DNA of 64,000 nt from Pelobium manganitolerans (lineage in GTDB: Bacteria; Bacteroidota; Bacteroidia; Sphingobacteriales; Sphingobacteriaceae), in assembly GCF_003609575.1 (NCBI RefSeq), contig NZ_MBTA01000026.1, positions 62,001-126,000 of the forward strand, given 5' to 3'. The notes under the pieces are model-generated. The model was not told the DNA's origin. It did not search any database and saw only the letters and a list, made by a program, of their open reading frames with translations. The position numbers were made by a program, and so were the translations under genes. Shown piece by piece: positions 26,396 through 34,040 of the stretch (position 1 is the first letter of the stretch; every line of letters begins with the position of its first letter).

Positions 26396-26478
26396 ATTGT
26401 CCTGTTTTTAGTCCGTTTTTCCGTTTTGTATAAGCAGCCTTTATTTGCTGATGATGTTAATTGCCCACAAATTAGGAT

Positions 26479-26536
26479 ATGGCGCGGTTTTCGCCATTAC
26501 TGAATTTAAATAAGGGAGATGTGGGCGCTACATCTC
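26479..26536 (+). promoter_or_regulatory. Leader with two hairpins before the small Lys/Glu-rich protein
   Basis: ATGGCG...CGCCAT (26479-26497, 6-bp stem) and GAGATGT...ACATCTC (26516-26536, perfect 7-bp stem, 7-nt loop) lie 26 to 83 bp upstream of the start codon. They match no riboswitch I recognise. They may stabilise the mRNA or regulate its translation. Confidence 0.4.
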
Positions 26537-26561
26537 TGTTTTAAACTAAAAACACACACAC

Positions 26562-26867
26562 ATGAAAAAATTAATCTACTTCGCATTTTCTTTATTGATG
26601 CTTGTAGCAAGCACCAATTTTGCTTCTGCAACAGAAAAAACAGACAAAGCACTAAGTGCTGCACAACAGGCAAAGCTTGAGCAATTGACCAACCGTGTAG
26701 AGCAGATTAGGAGCATGGACAAAAGCCACATGAGCCGCGCAGAGAAAAAAGAACTGCGCGCAGAACTGAGGCAAATGAAAAAAGAAGCAAATGCGATTGG
26801 TAACGGCGGTATTTATTTATCAGTAACGGCTTTGCTGGTGATTATTATTGTGTTGCTAATTTTATAA
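26562..26867 (+). CDS. Small secreted/membrane protein with C-terminal hydrophobic helix
   Basis: The 101 residues hold a signal peptide (MKKLIYFAFSLLMLVASTNFASA), a highly charged helical middle rich in Lys, Arg, Glu and Gln (LTNRVEQIRSMDKSHMSRAEKKELRAELRQMKKE) that could form a coiled coil, and a C-terminal membrane helix (YLSVTALLVIIIVLLIL). This Bacteroidota-specific pattern is known to me only as a family of unknown function. It has a leader with hairpins and a very strong terminator, so it may be well expressed. Confidence 0.75.
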   Translation: MKKLIYFAFSLLMLVASTNFASATEKTDKALSAAQQAKLEQLTNRVEQIRSMDKSHMSRAEKKELRAELRQMKKEANAIGNGGIYLSVTALLVIIIVLLIL

Positions 26868-26883
26868 TTGACAATTTAACCTC

Positions 26884-26926
26884 AACAAAAACGGCCTTTA
26901 GGAATTTTCTAAAGGCCGTTTTTGTT
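26884..26926. terminator. Strong bidirectional terminator
   Basis: A perfect 17-bp stem (26884-26900 with 26910-26926) closes a 9-nt loop, with AACAAAAACGG on the outside. It lies between the small membrane protein gene (+) and the end of the permease gene (-) and has a U-run on both strands. Confidence 0.9.
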
Positions 26927-26947
26927 TTTAGCGAGAGAAAAAGGTTT

Positions 26948-28180
26948 CTATTCCACAATATCTTCCTTTATATGCTTGTATTTAAAAATGATAGGAAAAA
27001 TAACCGCCAGCACCAACGCATAACCGGAAAAAGAAAACCAGATACTCTGCCAGTCACGAACGCCGTTTGTAGTAAAATAATCAACTACCCAACCGCTTAA
27101 AATACCCCCAAAGAAAGCGCCTAAACCGTTGGTCATAATCATAAACAAGCCCTGCGCGCTAGCTCTAATTTTAGGGTCCGATTCGCGCTCAACAAACAAA
27201 GAACCCGAAATATTGAAGAAATCGAAGGCCATACCGTAAACTATCATCGAAAACACCAAAAGGTATAAACCGTTTCCGGGGTTACCAATGCCAAACAGGC
27301 TAAAACGCAGTACCCAAGCAAAAATGCTAAGCAGCATCACTTTTTTGATGCCGAATTTTTGAAGGAAAAACGGAATGGTAAGGATAAATAAAGTTTCGGA
27401 AATTTGGGAGATAGAAAGCAAGAGGTTGGGATGTTGCACACCGAAGGAATGGGGATACATGGTTTTAAAATCATCTAGAAAAGCACCGCCAAACAAATTG
27501 GTGATTTGCAAGGCCGCACCTAAAAACATGGAAACAGTGAAAAATACAGCCATTTTTTTATTGCGGAAAAGCACAAAAGCATCTAAACCTACACTGTTGG
27601 CCAAGCTTCGTGCATCGCGAATTTTTAAAGGCGGGCGTTTAGGCATGGTAAAAGCATAAAGCCCTAGTAAAATACCGGCGCCGCCTGCAACATACAGTTG
27701 GTTGGCATTCTTTGTCCAGCCTAAGAAATCCACAATCCACATGGCGGCAATAAAGCCAATGGTGCCCCACACCCGTATAGGCGGAAAAGATTTTACAATG
27801 TTGAAACCTTTGCGCTCCAGCGCATTGTACGACACCGTATTTGCCAAAGCGATAGTAGGCATGTATAGCATAGAATTAAAAAGCATGATGATGTAAAGCG
27901 TGGGGTAATCGGTTATTTTAGAAGCTGCCAGGAGCAAGAGCGCAGCGAAGATATGGCAGACGCCCAAAACTCGCTCTGCGTTAAAAAACCTGTCGGAGAT
28001 AATGCCCATGATAGCAGGCATAAATAAAGAGGCCACGCCCATGGTAGAAAAGATGCTTCCTACTTGTACTCCAGTAAAGTTGAGCGTTACAATCATGTAG
28101 CCGCCCAAAGAGATTAGCCATGCTCCCCAAACAAAAAACTGCAGGAAATTCATGGCAATCAATCGAGTTTTTAATCCCAT
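26948..28180 (-). CDS. Nucleoside:H+ symporter, NupG/XapB family (MFS)
   Basis: I begin at the ATG at 28180 (MGLKTRLIAMNFLQFFVWGAWLIS), which lines up with the start of NupG-type permeases; a GTG nine bases upstream is possible. The protein of 410 residues has 12 membrane helices. The FFVWGAWL stretch in helix 1 and FNIVKSFPPIRVWGTIGFI between helices 4 and 5 are typical of this family. It would import nucleosides or related compounds using the proton gradient; the exact substrate is unknown. An intergenic word-repeat element lies upstream, separating it from the bifunctional nuclease gene. Confidence 0.82.
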   Translation of the reverse strand: MGLKTRLIAMNFLQFFVWGAWLISLGGYMIVTLNFTGVQVGSIFSTMGVASLFMPAIMGIISDRFFNAERVLGVCHIFAALLLLAASKITDYPTLYIIMLFNSMLYMPTIALANTVSYNALERKGFNIVKSFPPIRVWGTIGFIAAMWIVDFLGWTKNANQLYVAGGAGILLGLYAFTMPKRPPLKIRDARSLANSVGLDAFVLFRNKKMAVFFTVSMFLGAALQITNLFGGAFLDDFKTMYPHSFGVQHPNLLLSISQISETLFILTIPFFLQKFGIKKVMLLSIFAWVLRFSLFGIGNPGNGLYLLVFSMIVYGMAFDFFNISGSLFVERESDPKIRASAQGLFMIMTNGLGAFFGGILSGWVVDYFTTNGVRDWQSIWFSFSGYALVLAVIFPIIFKYKHIKEDIVE

Positions 28181-28261
28181 AAAATGCACCGTTGGATGGG
28201 CAACCCTAAGTTATTTATTTTCGGGAATATGGAAATGAAAAAAGAGAGTTATGCTAATGGG

Positions 28262-28403
28262 AGGGGGGGTAGTGAGTATTGAGTAGAAAGTAGGGAGTAG
28301 AAGAATAGTGAGTGGTGAGTAAAAAGTAGTGAATGCTGAGTGAAAAAGTAGCAGATGCAAAATCTATCATATTCACGATTCACCATTCACCAATTACCAT
28401 TCT
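28262..28403. repeat. Word-repeat element C
   Basis: A purine-rich arm (28270-28351, starting TAGTGAGTATTGAGT, with several GAGT and AGTAG words) is followed by a pyrimidine/C-A arm (28368-28403, CACCATTCACC...). The arms could pair imperfectly. TAGTGAGTATTGAGT is shared exactly (15 nt) with element D at 31322-31336. It lies between the permease start and the 3' end of the nuclease gene. Confidence 0.75.
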
Positions 28404-29000
28404 CTAGTTGGATTTCCGCTTAGTCAGCTCGTCGCGGATGCGGGCCGCTTTTTCGTAGGCTTCTTCGGTTAAAGCGTCTTTCAATTGTTTTTGCAGTTCA
28501 TCCTCCGAGTAAGCCGAGTAACTGTTTCCGGTGCTTTTTGGGCTCTCGGTTTGGGTGGGTTCTATGTTATCTAAAAAAACAAAATCAGTGCCTTCAATAA
28601 CAATTCCGGCCGAAGCCAAAATAAATTCATAGGTATAAATTGGACAGCCGAACCTTACGGCAAGTGCAATAGCGTCAGACGAACGCGCATCTATCTCTAA
28701 TGTTTTTTTTCCATCGTTACAAATCAGCTTGCTAAAAAACACGCCTTCAACCAAGTTGTAAATGATAACCTCCTGAACATTAATGTGGTACGCGTCTGCA
28801 AAAGATTTAAAAAGGTCATGAGTTAGAGGCCTGCTCGGCGTCATTTTCTCTATCTCTATGGCAATAGCTTGTGCTTCAAAACCCCCGATAATGATTGGCA
28901 GGCGACGCCGGCCATTTACTTCTCCTAAAACCAATGCGTAAGCACCTGATTGTGTTTGGCTGTATGATAAGCCTATGATATCTAGTTTAAGTTTTTTCAT
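28404..29000 (-). CDS. Bifunctional nuclease family protein (DUF151) with C-terminal UVR motif
   Basis: The N-terminal DUF151 domain covers about 1-135: KLDIIGLSYSQTQSGAYALVL, LPIIIGGFEAQAIAIEIE and DARSSDAIALAVRFGCPIYT are the family blocks. A UvrB/C-type UVR motif follows (LKDALTEEAYEKAARIRDEL at about 172-192) and can mediate protein contacts. Proteins of this family have been reported to have DNase and RNase activity (family knowledge). The 198 residues match the Bacteroidota form. It lies 113 bp downstream of etfA on the same strand, with an inverted repeat between them. Confidence 0.85.
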   Translation of the reverse strand: MKKLKLDIIGLSYSQTQSGAYALVLGEVNGRRRLPIIIGGFEAQAIAIEIEKMTPSRPLTHDLFKSFADAYHINVQEVIIYNLVEGVFFSKLICNDGKKTLEIDARSSDAIALAVRFGCPIYTYEFILASAGIVIEGTDFVFLDNIEPTQTESPKSTGNSYSAYSEDELQKQLKDALTEEAYEKAARIRDELTKRKSN

Positions 29001-29058
29001 TGCTATAAAATCCCGCTACACCATATCACACGTATTGTTGATTGGCTTTGTATTAGCC

Positions 29059-29097
29059 AACATACATTTTGACAAAATTAAAGCCAAAATGTATGTT
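29059..29097. repeat. Intergenic 13-bp inverted repeat
   Basis: AACATACATTTTG (29059-29071) and CAAAATGTATGTT (29085-29097) form a perfect 13-bp stem with a 13-nt loop between etfA and the DUF151 gene. T-rich sequence follows on the plus strand only, while the adjacent genes are on the minus strand, so it is an odd terminator. It may be a processing or attenuation structure, or a protein-binding site. Confidence 0.6.
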
Positions 29098-29114
29098 TTG
29101 TTTTGCTTGCTAAT

Positions 29115-30092
29115 TTAAGCGTTTGCTTTTAAAGATTTTACCGCTTCAATTAATTTAGGTACAATTTCAAAGGCGTCGCCCACAATGCCATAATCGGCCA
29201 CTTTAAAAAACGGTGCTTCCGGATCTTTATTGATCACCACAATAACTTTTGATGACGATACACCTGCCAAATGCTGTATGGCCCCCGAAATGCCAATGGC
29301 AATGTAAAGGTTTGGCGAAATAGCGATACCGGTTTGACCCACGTGCTCGCTGTGTGGGCGCCAATCGGCGTCGGAAACCGGTTTTGAGCAGGCTGTGGCA
29401 GCACCGAGTAATGAAGCAAGTTCTTCAATCATCCCCCAATTTTCTGGGCCTTTTAATCCGCGACCGGCGCTAACCACCAGCTCGGCATCTGGCAAAGAAA
29501 CTTTATCTGTTGCACGTACCACCTCTTTAATTACCGCTTTTAAATCTTGCTGGTCCACAGGCGCGTTAAAGTCTTCTATGTTTCCTTCTCCGGCTTTTTC
29601 TATCACTTGATAAGCGTTTGGTGTTAAAGAAATAACCTTCACTTTTGAAGTTGCCTCTACGGTAGCAAAAGCTTTATTAGAGAATGCGCTACGCTTCACC
29701 TTAAATTGTCCGCCTGTGGTATCCGGAAGCTCAATAGCGCCGCTAATTACGGCAGCTTCAAGCTTTACGCCAATACGCGGCGCCAAACCTTTTCCGGAAA
29801 AAGAGTTAGACAATACCACCACCTCCGCATTTTCTTTTTTTGCCGCTTCTGCGATAACAGACGCATAAGCTTGGTTAACAAAAGTCTTTAACTGTTCGGT
29901 ATTTACGTTTAAAGTTTTGTTTGCGCCATATTTGGCCAATTTAGCCAACTCGTCTTGCGCCACGTTTCCAATAGAAATAGCGATTAATGAAGTATCAAGT
30001 TGCGCTGCAACAGACTTTGCATAAGAAACAGCTTCAAATATTGATTTTTTGAATTTGCCTTCGGCATTTTCAACATATACTAGTACAGACAT
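29115..30092 (-). CDS. etfA: Electron transfer flavoprotein subunit alpha
   Basis: The N-terminal domain and the FAD-binding C-terminal domain are both present; the latter is marked by GRGLKGPENWGMIEELA, HVGQTGIAISPNLYIAIGISGAIQH and INKDPEAPFFKVADYGIVGD. The 325-residue subunit pairs with EtfB, takes electrons from acyl-CoA dehydrogenases and similar enzymes, and passes them on to a quinone oxidoreductase. It follows etfB by 36 bp on the same strand. No dehydrogenase or quinone oxidoreductase gene is in the window. Confidence 0.96.
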   Translation of the reverse strand: MSVLVYVENAEGKFKKSIFEAVSYAKSVAAQLDTSLIAISIGNVAQDELAKLAKYGANKTLNVNTEQLKTFVNQAYASVIAEAAKKENAEVVVLSNSFSGKGLAPRIGVKLEAAVISGAIELPDTTGGQFKVKRSAFSNKAFATVEATSKVKVISLTPNAYQVIEKAGEGNIEDFNAPVDQQDLKAVIKEVVRATDKVSLPDAELVVSAGRGLKGPENWGMIEELASLLGAATACSKPVSDADWRPHSEHVGQTGIAISPNLYIAIGISGAIQHLAGVSSSKVIVVINKDPEAPFFKVADYGIVGDAFEIVPKLIEAVKSLKANA

Positions 30093-30128
30093 AATTTTTT
30101 TAATGAGGTTTTAGATAAATAAATGCGC

Positions 30129-30866
30129 TTAAATCACTTTTGCTTCGGCGTGCAATAAATCAATCAGTTTTTCCGGCTCTGCCGCGTCGATTAATTTTAC
30201 GCTTCCGCGAGGTGCAGGCGTATCAAACTTTACAATTTGCGCTAGTTGCTCCACGCTAATTGGCTCTACAACATTCAAGGGTTTGGTTCTGGCACTCATG
30301 ATACCTCTCATATTCGGGATTTTCCACTCGGCCACACCTTCTGCCGTGCCCGCTACAATTGGCAAAGGGATGCTAAGCACTTCTTTACCGCCTTCAATCT
30401 CGCGTTCTACCACAGCATTTCCCCCCTCTATATTCAGTTTTTTAATGATAGACACGGATGGGATATGTAACAGTTCGCCCAGCATAGCCGCCACCTGCGC
30501 GCCGTTATAATCAATAGATTCTCTTCCGGTTAAAATTAGATCAAAGGCTTTATCTTTAGCGTAATTGGCAATTTGCTGAGCCACAAAGTAGGCGTCCCGA
30601 GGCGCAGCATTTACTCTCACCGCATCAGTTGCACCCACGGCTAAAGCCTTGCGGATGGTGGGCTCGGTACTGGCTTCGCCAACATTAATTACGGTGACAG
30701 TGCCGCTGTTACTTTCCGCCAGCTCTACCGCGCGCGAAAGTGCAATTTCATCATAAGGGTTCAGCACGTATTGAACGCCCCCCTCATTAAACGAGGTATT
30801 GTCGTTATTAAATGTTATTTTGGTGGTGGTATCAGGCACGTTACTTATGCACACTAAAATTTTCAT
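30129..30866 (-). CDS. etfB: Electron transfer flavoprotein subunit beta
   Basis: The 245-residue protein has the EtfB pattern: MKILVCISNVPDTTTKI at the start, YVLNPYDEIALSRAVELAE at about 33-51, a nucleotide (AMP)-binding region with VGATDAVRV, and LILTGRESIDYNGAQVAAMLGELL. It is the partner of EtfA and the first gene of the two-gene operon. I see no strong promoter in the 117-bp gap that separates it from the divergent TPR gene. Confidence 0.96.
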   Translation of the reverse strand: MKILVCISNVPDTTTKITFNNDNTSFNEGGVQYVLNPYDEIALSRAVELAESNSGTVTVINVGEASTEPTIRKALAVGATDAVRVNAAPRDAYFVAQQIANYAKDKAFDLILTGRESIDYNGAQVAAMLGELLHIPSVSIIKKLNIEGGNAVVEREIEGGKEVLSIPLPIVAGTAEGVAEWKIPNMRGIMSARTKPLNVVEPISVEQLAQIVKFDTPAPRGSVKLIDAAEPEKLIDLLHAEAKVI

Positions 30867-30984
30867 CTTCTCTTTATTTTAAATGGATAATCAATGAATC
30901 TTCATTTTGTTTGCTTTGCAAAATCATGGATGGTTTCCTAATATTGCGGTTTTTACAAATTTAATTTATTTAGGCATAAAATAA

Positions 30985-31317
30985 ATGACCATGGACAGAT
31001 TAGCACGCTTACTAGAATTTCTGCAGAACGAGCCTAACGACCCTTTTTTGAAGTACGCGCTTGCTACAGAGTACGTCCGCCTAAACCAAACAGAAGAGGC
31101 GCTCAAATATTATTTAGACCTTGTTGATAAACATACGGATTATATCGGCACCTATTATCATTTAGGAAAATTGTACGAACAATTAAATAAGCAAGATGAC
31201 GCCATTAAAACTTACGAGCAGGGTATAGAAGTTGGCAAACGCATTAAAGACCAGCACGCTTTAAGCGAACTTTTAGGTGCTTACAATAGCTTACGCGATG
31301 AAATGGAGGATTGGTAG
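30985..31317 (+). CDS. TPR-repeat protein
   Basis: A 110-residue protein with about two and a half tetratricopeptide repeats; the pattern A-x-Y-x2-L-N/G is visible in FLKYALATEYVRLNQTEEALKYYLDLV and the GTYYHLGKLYEQLNKQDDAIKTYEQGIE unit. TPRs bind partner proteins; no catalytic domain or signal peptide is present, so it is probably cytoplasmic. Because the gene is short it may be part of a complex. It is divergent from etfB and followed by a word-repeat element, then the chromate transporter gene. Confidence 0.8.
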   Translation: MTMDRLARLLEFLQNEPNDPFLKYALATEYVRLNQTEEALKYYLDLVDKHTDYIGTYYHLGKLYEQLNKQDDAIKTYEQGIEVGKRIKDQHALSELLGAYNSLRDEMEDW

Positions 31318-31320
31318 GGG

Positions 31321-31428
31321 ATAGTGAGTATTGAGTGAATAGCAAATAGCAAGAAGTAAGTAATACAGCCCACTAATGAACTAATGAACTTTAAAACTAA
31401 CCAACTAACCTCTAACCAACTAACCACA
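31321..31428. repeat. Word-repeat element D
   Basis: A purine-type arm (AGTGAGTATTGAGT then AGCAAATAGCAAG) is followed by a pyrimidine/A-C arm (31372-31390 ACTAATGAACTAATGAACT, then CTAACCAACTAACC). It shares 15 nt with element C and ACTAATGAACTAA with element I. It is between the TPR gene and the chromate transporter gene, ending directly before its TTG start. Confidence 0.75.
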
Positions 31429-31429
31429 C

Positions 31430-32641
31430 TTGAAAGGCAAACGTTTTAGAAAGCTGATTTTTTTGCGCGATGTTATTGCGTTTATGCTCACCTCGTTTGG
31501 TGGCCCGCAGGCGCATTTGGCCATTTTGCTGAATGATTTTGTGAAGAAACGAGCCTATTTAAGTGAGGAGGAGCTGATGGAGCTTTATGCGCTTACGCAG
31601 ATATTACCCGGTCCTTCATCTACCCAAACGGTGGTGGGCGTTGCTTACAAGGTTGGTGGCTTAAGTTTAGCTATCCTTACGTTTTTAATTTGGGCAGTGC
31701 CTGCGGCCGCGGTAATGTGTTTTATCGCAATAAACCTCGAAACTTTTTCATTAAACCCCAGCTTTTCAAAAGTACTTCAGTTTATACAGCCCATCGCTTT
31801 GGGGATTGTAGCTTACGCGACTTACGCTTTTGGTAAAATAGCTTTAAAAAGCCAAATCAACATCATTTTGGCCACAGGCGCAGCGGCCGCGAGTTTAATT
31901 TTAAGAAGTCCCTTTGTGTTTCCGATACTTATTTTATTGGGCGGTATCGTTAGTTCGGCCACAGAAGCCAAGCATGAGGAAGATCAAATCAGGGTTAAGC
32001 TTTTTTCATCCATAAACACTAAAAAAGTAGCTTATTTCATTGGAGTGATGTTGGTTTTTGGATTATTAGGAGCCATAGTGAACCGAACTTCTCCTTTTAG
32101 TTTGCCTATCAGGTTGTTCGAGAATTTTTACCGTAATGGCATAATTATCTTTGGTGGCGGACAGGTTTTGGTGCCTTTGATGTACACAGAGTTTGTGGAT
32201 GTAAAGCATTACCTCACAGGGCAAGAGTTTTTATCGGGCTATGCTTTACAGCAGATGATTCCGGGTCCTACATTTTCTTTTACCTCTTTTGTTGGCGCAA
32301 TGTCTTTAGGTAACAGAGGTTATGGCGTAGTAGGGCAAATGATGGGCAGTGCCATCGCTGTTTTGGGTATAAATGCCCCGGGCTTGATTTTAATCTTATT
32401 TATTGTTCCTTTTTGGGAAGATTTAAAGAAGATTAACCGCATAAAAAGCTCGCTAAACGGTATTAATGCAGTTGCCGTGGGATTTATGTTTGCCGCTTTT
32501 TGGCTATTAATTAAACCTGTTGGTTTCAGCTACGAAAACATCGCTATCATGTTGGCCACTTTCCTTACCCTAAAATTCACGAAAGTTAAAACACCCTACA
32601 TCATCTTAGTAGGCGTGCTTGCTGGGATTTTGTTAAGTTGA
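31430..32641 (+). CDS. chrA: Chromate transporter, long ChrA type
   Basis: The protein has two homologous halves of the CHR family: TSFGGPQAHLAILLNDFVKKRAYLSEEELMELYALTQILPGPSSTQ at about 18-64 and a second, degenerate GGGQVLVPLMYTEFV...YALQQMIPGPTFSF from about residue 240. About ten membrane helices are present. Such transporters export chromate in known cases, but the natural anion of many homologues is unknown. I accept the TTG start at 31430 because the first later ATG falls inside the first conserved block. The repeat element directly upstream leaves no room for a normal leader. Confidence 0.85.
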   Translation: MKGKRFRKLIFLRDVIAFMLTSFGGPQAHLAILLNDFVKKRAYLSEEELMELYALTQILPGPSSTQTVVGVAYKVGGLSLAILTFLIWAVPAAAVMCFIAINLETFSLNPSFSKVLQFIQPIALGIVAYATYAFGKIALKSQINIILATGAAAASLILRSPFVFPILILLGGIVSSATEAKHEEDQIRVKLFSSINTKKVAYFIGVMLVFGLLGAIVNRTSPFSLPIRLFENFYRNGIIIFGGGQVLVPLMYTEFVDVKHYLTGQEFLSGYALQQMIPGPTFSFTSFVGAMSLGNRGYGVVGQMMGSAIAVLGINAPGLILILFIVPFWEDLKKINRIKSSLNGINAVAVGFMFAAFWLLIKPVGFSYENIAIMLATFLTLKFTKVKTPYIILVGVLAGILLS

Positions 32642-32642
32642 A

Positions 32643-32818
32643 TTGAGTAGTGAGTATTAAGTATAAAGTAGCCTGGTAAACGTTTTAATTATCTTTATTC
32701 TTTGCTCTTTATTCCTTTTTCTATATTGGCAGTCTTGTTAATGTTAGTGCGGTCTTTATTCTTTGCTCTTTATTCCTTCCTCACAAACGAACTCCTAACA
32801 AACTAACTAACCACCCCC
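32643..32818. repeat. Word-repeat element E with a 26-nt direct repeat
   Basis: After a purine-type start (TAGTGAGTATT, shared with C and D) comes a pyrimidine run, with an identical 26-nt sequence at 32692-32717 and 32753-32778 beginning TCTTTATTCTTTGC. The inverse of 16 nt of it (GAATAAAGAGCAAAGA) is at 54401-54416 in element I. The last part (CTCCTAACAAACTAACTAACC) recalls element D. It lies between the convergent 3' ends of chrA and the acetyltransferase gene. Confidence 0.8.
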
Positions 32819-33298
32819 AACCACCTTGCTGCGTCTTTCAAATAAAATAACGTTGTGCCAAATGCCGTCCAACACGCCGATACGCTCGCGGTAGCCCACT
32901 CGCCTAAAACCCGATTTTTCGTGCAAACGAATGGTACTTTTATTGTCTTCAAAAATCTGAGCTTGCAAGGTCCATATCCCGTGCTCCTCGCTATGGCGAA
33001 TTACGTGCTCCATCAAAACAAAGCCCAAGCCCAAACCTTTGCAGGCCGGATGCGCGTAAATGCTAATTTCGGCAACACCAGCATCTATACAATCATTTTG
33101 CACCTCGCGCAAGGCAACCCAGGCGCCCACGCGCTCGTCAATTTCGCAAATTAAGCGCGAGTGGGGCAGGTGCTTCGCATTCCACTCTTTCCAGCTTGGC
33201 GCCTCGGTTTCAAAAGTTGCGGTTTTAGTAGCTATTCCCAGTTCATATATTTTTTTAACGGCTTCCCAATGTTGGTGTTCAAGTGGCTTTACTAGCAT
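32807..33298 (-). CDS. GNAT N-acetyltransferase, phosphinothricin-acetyltransferase-like
   Basis: The 163 residues show the GNAT fold: MLVKPLEHQHWEAVKKIYELGIATKTATFE matches the start of PAT/Bar-type enzymes, the acetyl-CoA-binding block is EISIYAHPACKGLGLGFVLMEHVI (with a modified Q/RxxGxG/A motif), and the RLHEKSGFRRVGYRERIG segment closes the site. PAT-like proteins acetylate small amines or amino acids; the substrate here is unknown. The gene ends inside the pyrimidine arm of repeat element E. The UDG-family gene lies upstream (33316-33885). Confidence 0.85.
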   Translation of the reverse strand: MLVKPLEHQHWEAVKKIYELGIATKTATFETEAPSWKEWNAKHLPHSRLICEIDERVGAWVALREVQNDCIDAGVAEISIYAHPACKGLGLGFVLMEHVIRHSEEHGIWTLQAQIFEDNKSTIRLHEKSGFRRVGYRERIGVLDGIWHNVILFERRSKVVGGG

Positions 33299-33315
33299 TT
33301 TTTCTATGGATTTTC

Positions 33316-33885
33316 TTAAATAATGTCTGTCACAATTTCTTTTAAAGTAGGCAAAACTTCTTGTTTAAACCAAGGATTTTTTGCCTGCCATATATTGTTG
33401 CGCGGAGAGGGGTGGGGCAAAGGAAAAAACAGGGGTAAGTATTCGCGGAAATTTTTGACAGTTTCTGTCAAAGTGGCTTTCGTTTTATCTCCCAAATAAT
33501 AATTTTGCGCGTACTGGCCAACCAATAAAAACAACTTTTTATCCGGCATCATTTGCAAAAGCTCTTTGTGCCATTTGGGCGCACATTCTTTGCGTGGCGG
33601 CAAATCTCCGCTGTTTCCGCGCCCTGGATAGCAAAAGCCCATCGGCATTAATGCAAAAAAATCGGTATCGTAAAACAAATCGCGGTCAACGCCCATCCAA
33701 GCGCGTAAGTTATCACCACTTTTATCATTCCACGGAATTAAGGTTTCATGCACTTTGCGGCCCGGCGCCTGCCCAACAATAATTATTTTGCTTTTTTCGC
33801 CTGCCAGCATTACCGGGTTTGCCCCAAAAGGCAAATATTGCTCGCACAGATGGCAGGCTTTAATCTCATCTAACAGCAACTTCAT
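33316..33885 (-). CDS. Uracil-DNA glycosylase family protein
   Basis: The 189-residue protein fits the COG1573-type UDG superfamily: a C-H-L-C start (residues 11-14), the IIIVGQAPGRKVHET motif, an aromatic-rich middle (DFFALMPMGFCYPGRG) and a C-terminal FPLPHPSPRNN block that carries the helical His-Pro-Ser motif of this fold. Members remove uracil from DNA, or may have lost activity. The Fe-S cluster ligands of family 4 are not complete here (one CxxC only), so activity is uncertain. It is followed within 20 bp by the acetyltransferase gene on the same strand. Confidence 0.8.
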   Translation of the reverse strand: MKLLLDEIKACHLCEQYLPFGANPVMLAGEKSKIIIVGQAPGRKVHETLIPWNDKSGDNLRAWMGVDRDLFYDTDFFALMPMGFCYPGRGNSGDLPPRKECAPKWHKELLQMMPDKKLFLLVGQYAQNYYLGDKTKATLTETVKNFREYLPLFFPLPHPSPRNNIWQAKNPWFKQEVLPTLKEIVTDII

Positions 33886-33992
33886 TCTTAAATAAACATA
33901 AGCATAATTAACTATTTGGCTAGTGCAATTAAAATGCCCGCGCTAACATGTGATAGTTTGCCGACAATTTGACCGAGGTAATTAGCTATAAA

Positions 33993-34004
33993 TGACCAAG
34001 GTCA
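33993..34004. promoter_or_regulatory. TGACC-aa-GGTCA palindrome upstream of the DsbA-like gene
   Basis: TGACCAAGGTCA is a perfect 5-bp dyad, and a wider TTTGACC...GGTCAAA pair (33969-34006) surrounds it. The shape TGAC-N4-GTCA is like a Crp/Fnr-family operator. It lies about 37 bp upstream of the ATG, next to the promoter-like TAGTTTTG (34029-34036). A regulator binding here is an inference. Confidence 0.4.
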
Positions 34005-34040
34005 AACATTTGAGCGCTTTTTTTGCTTTAGTTTTGCAAA

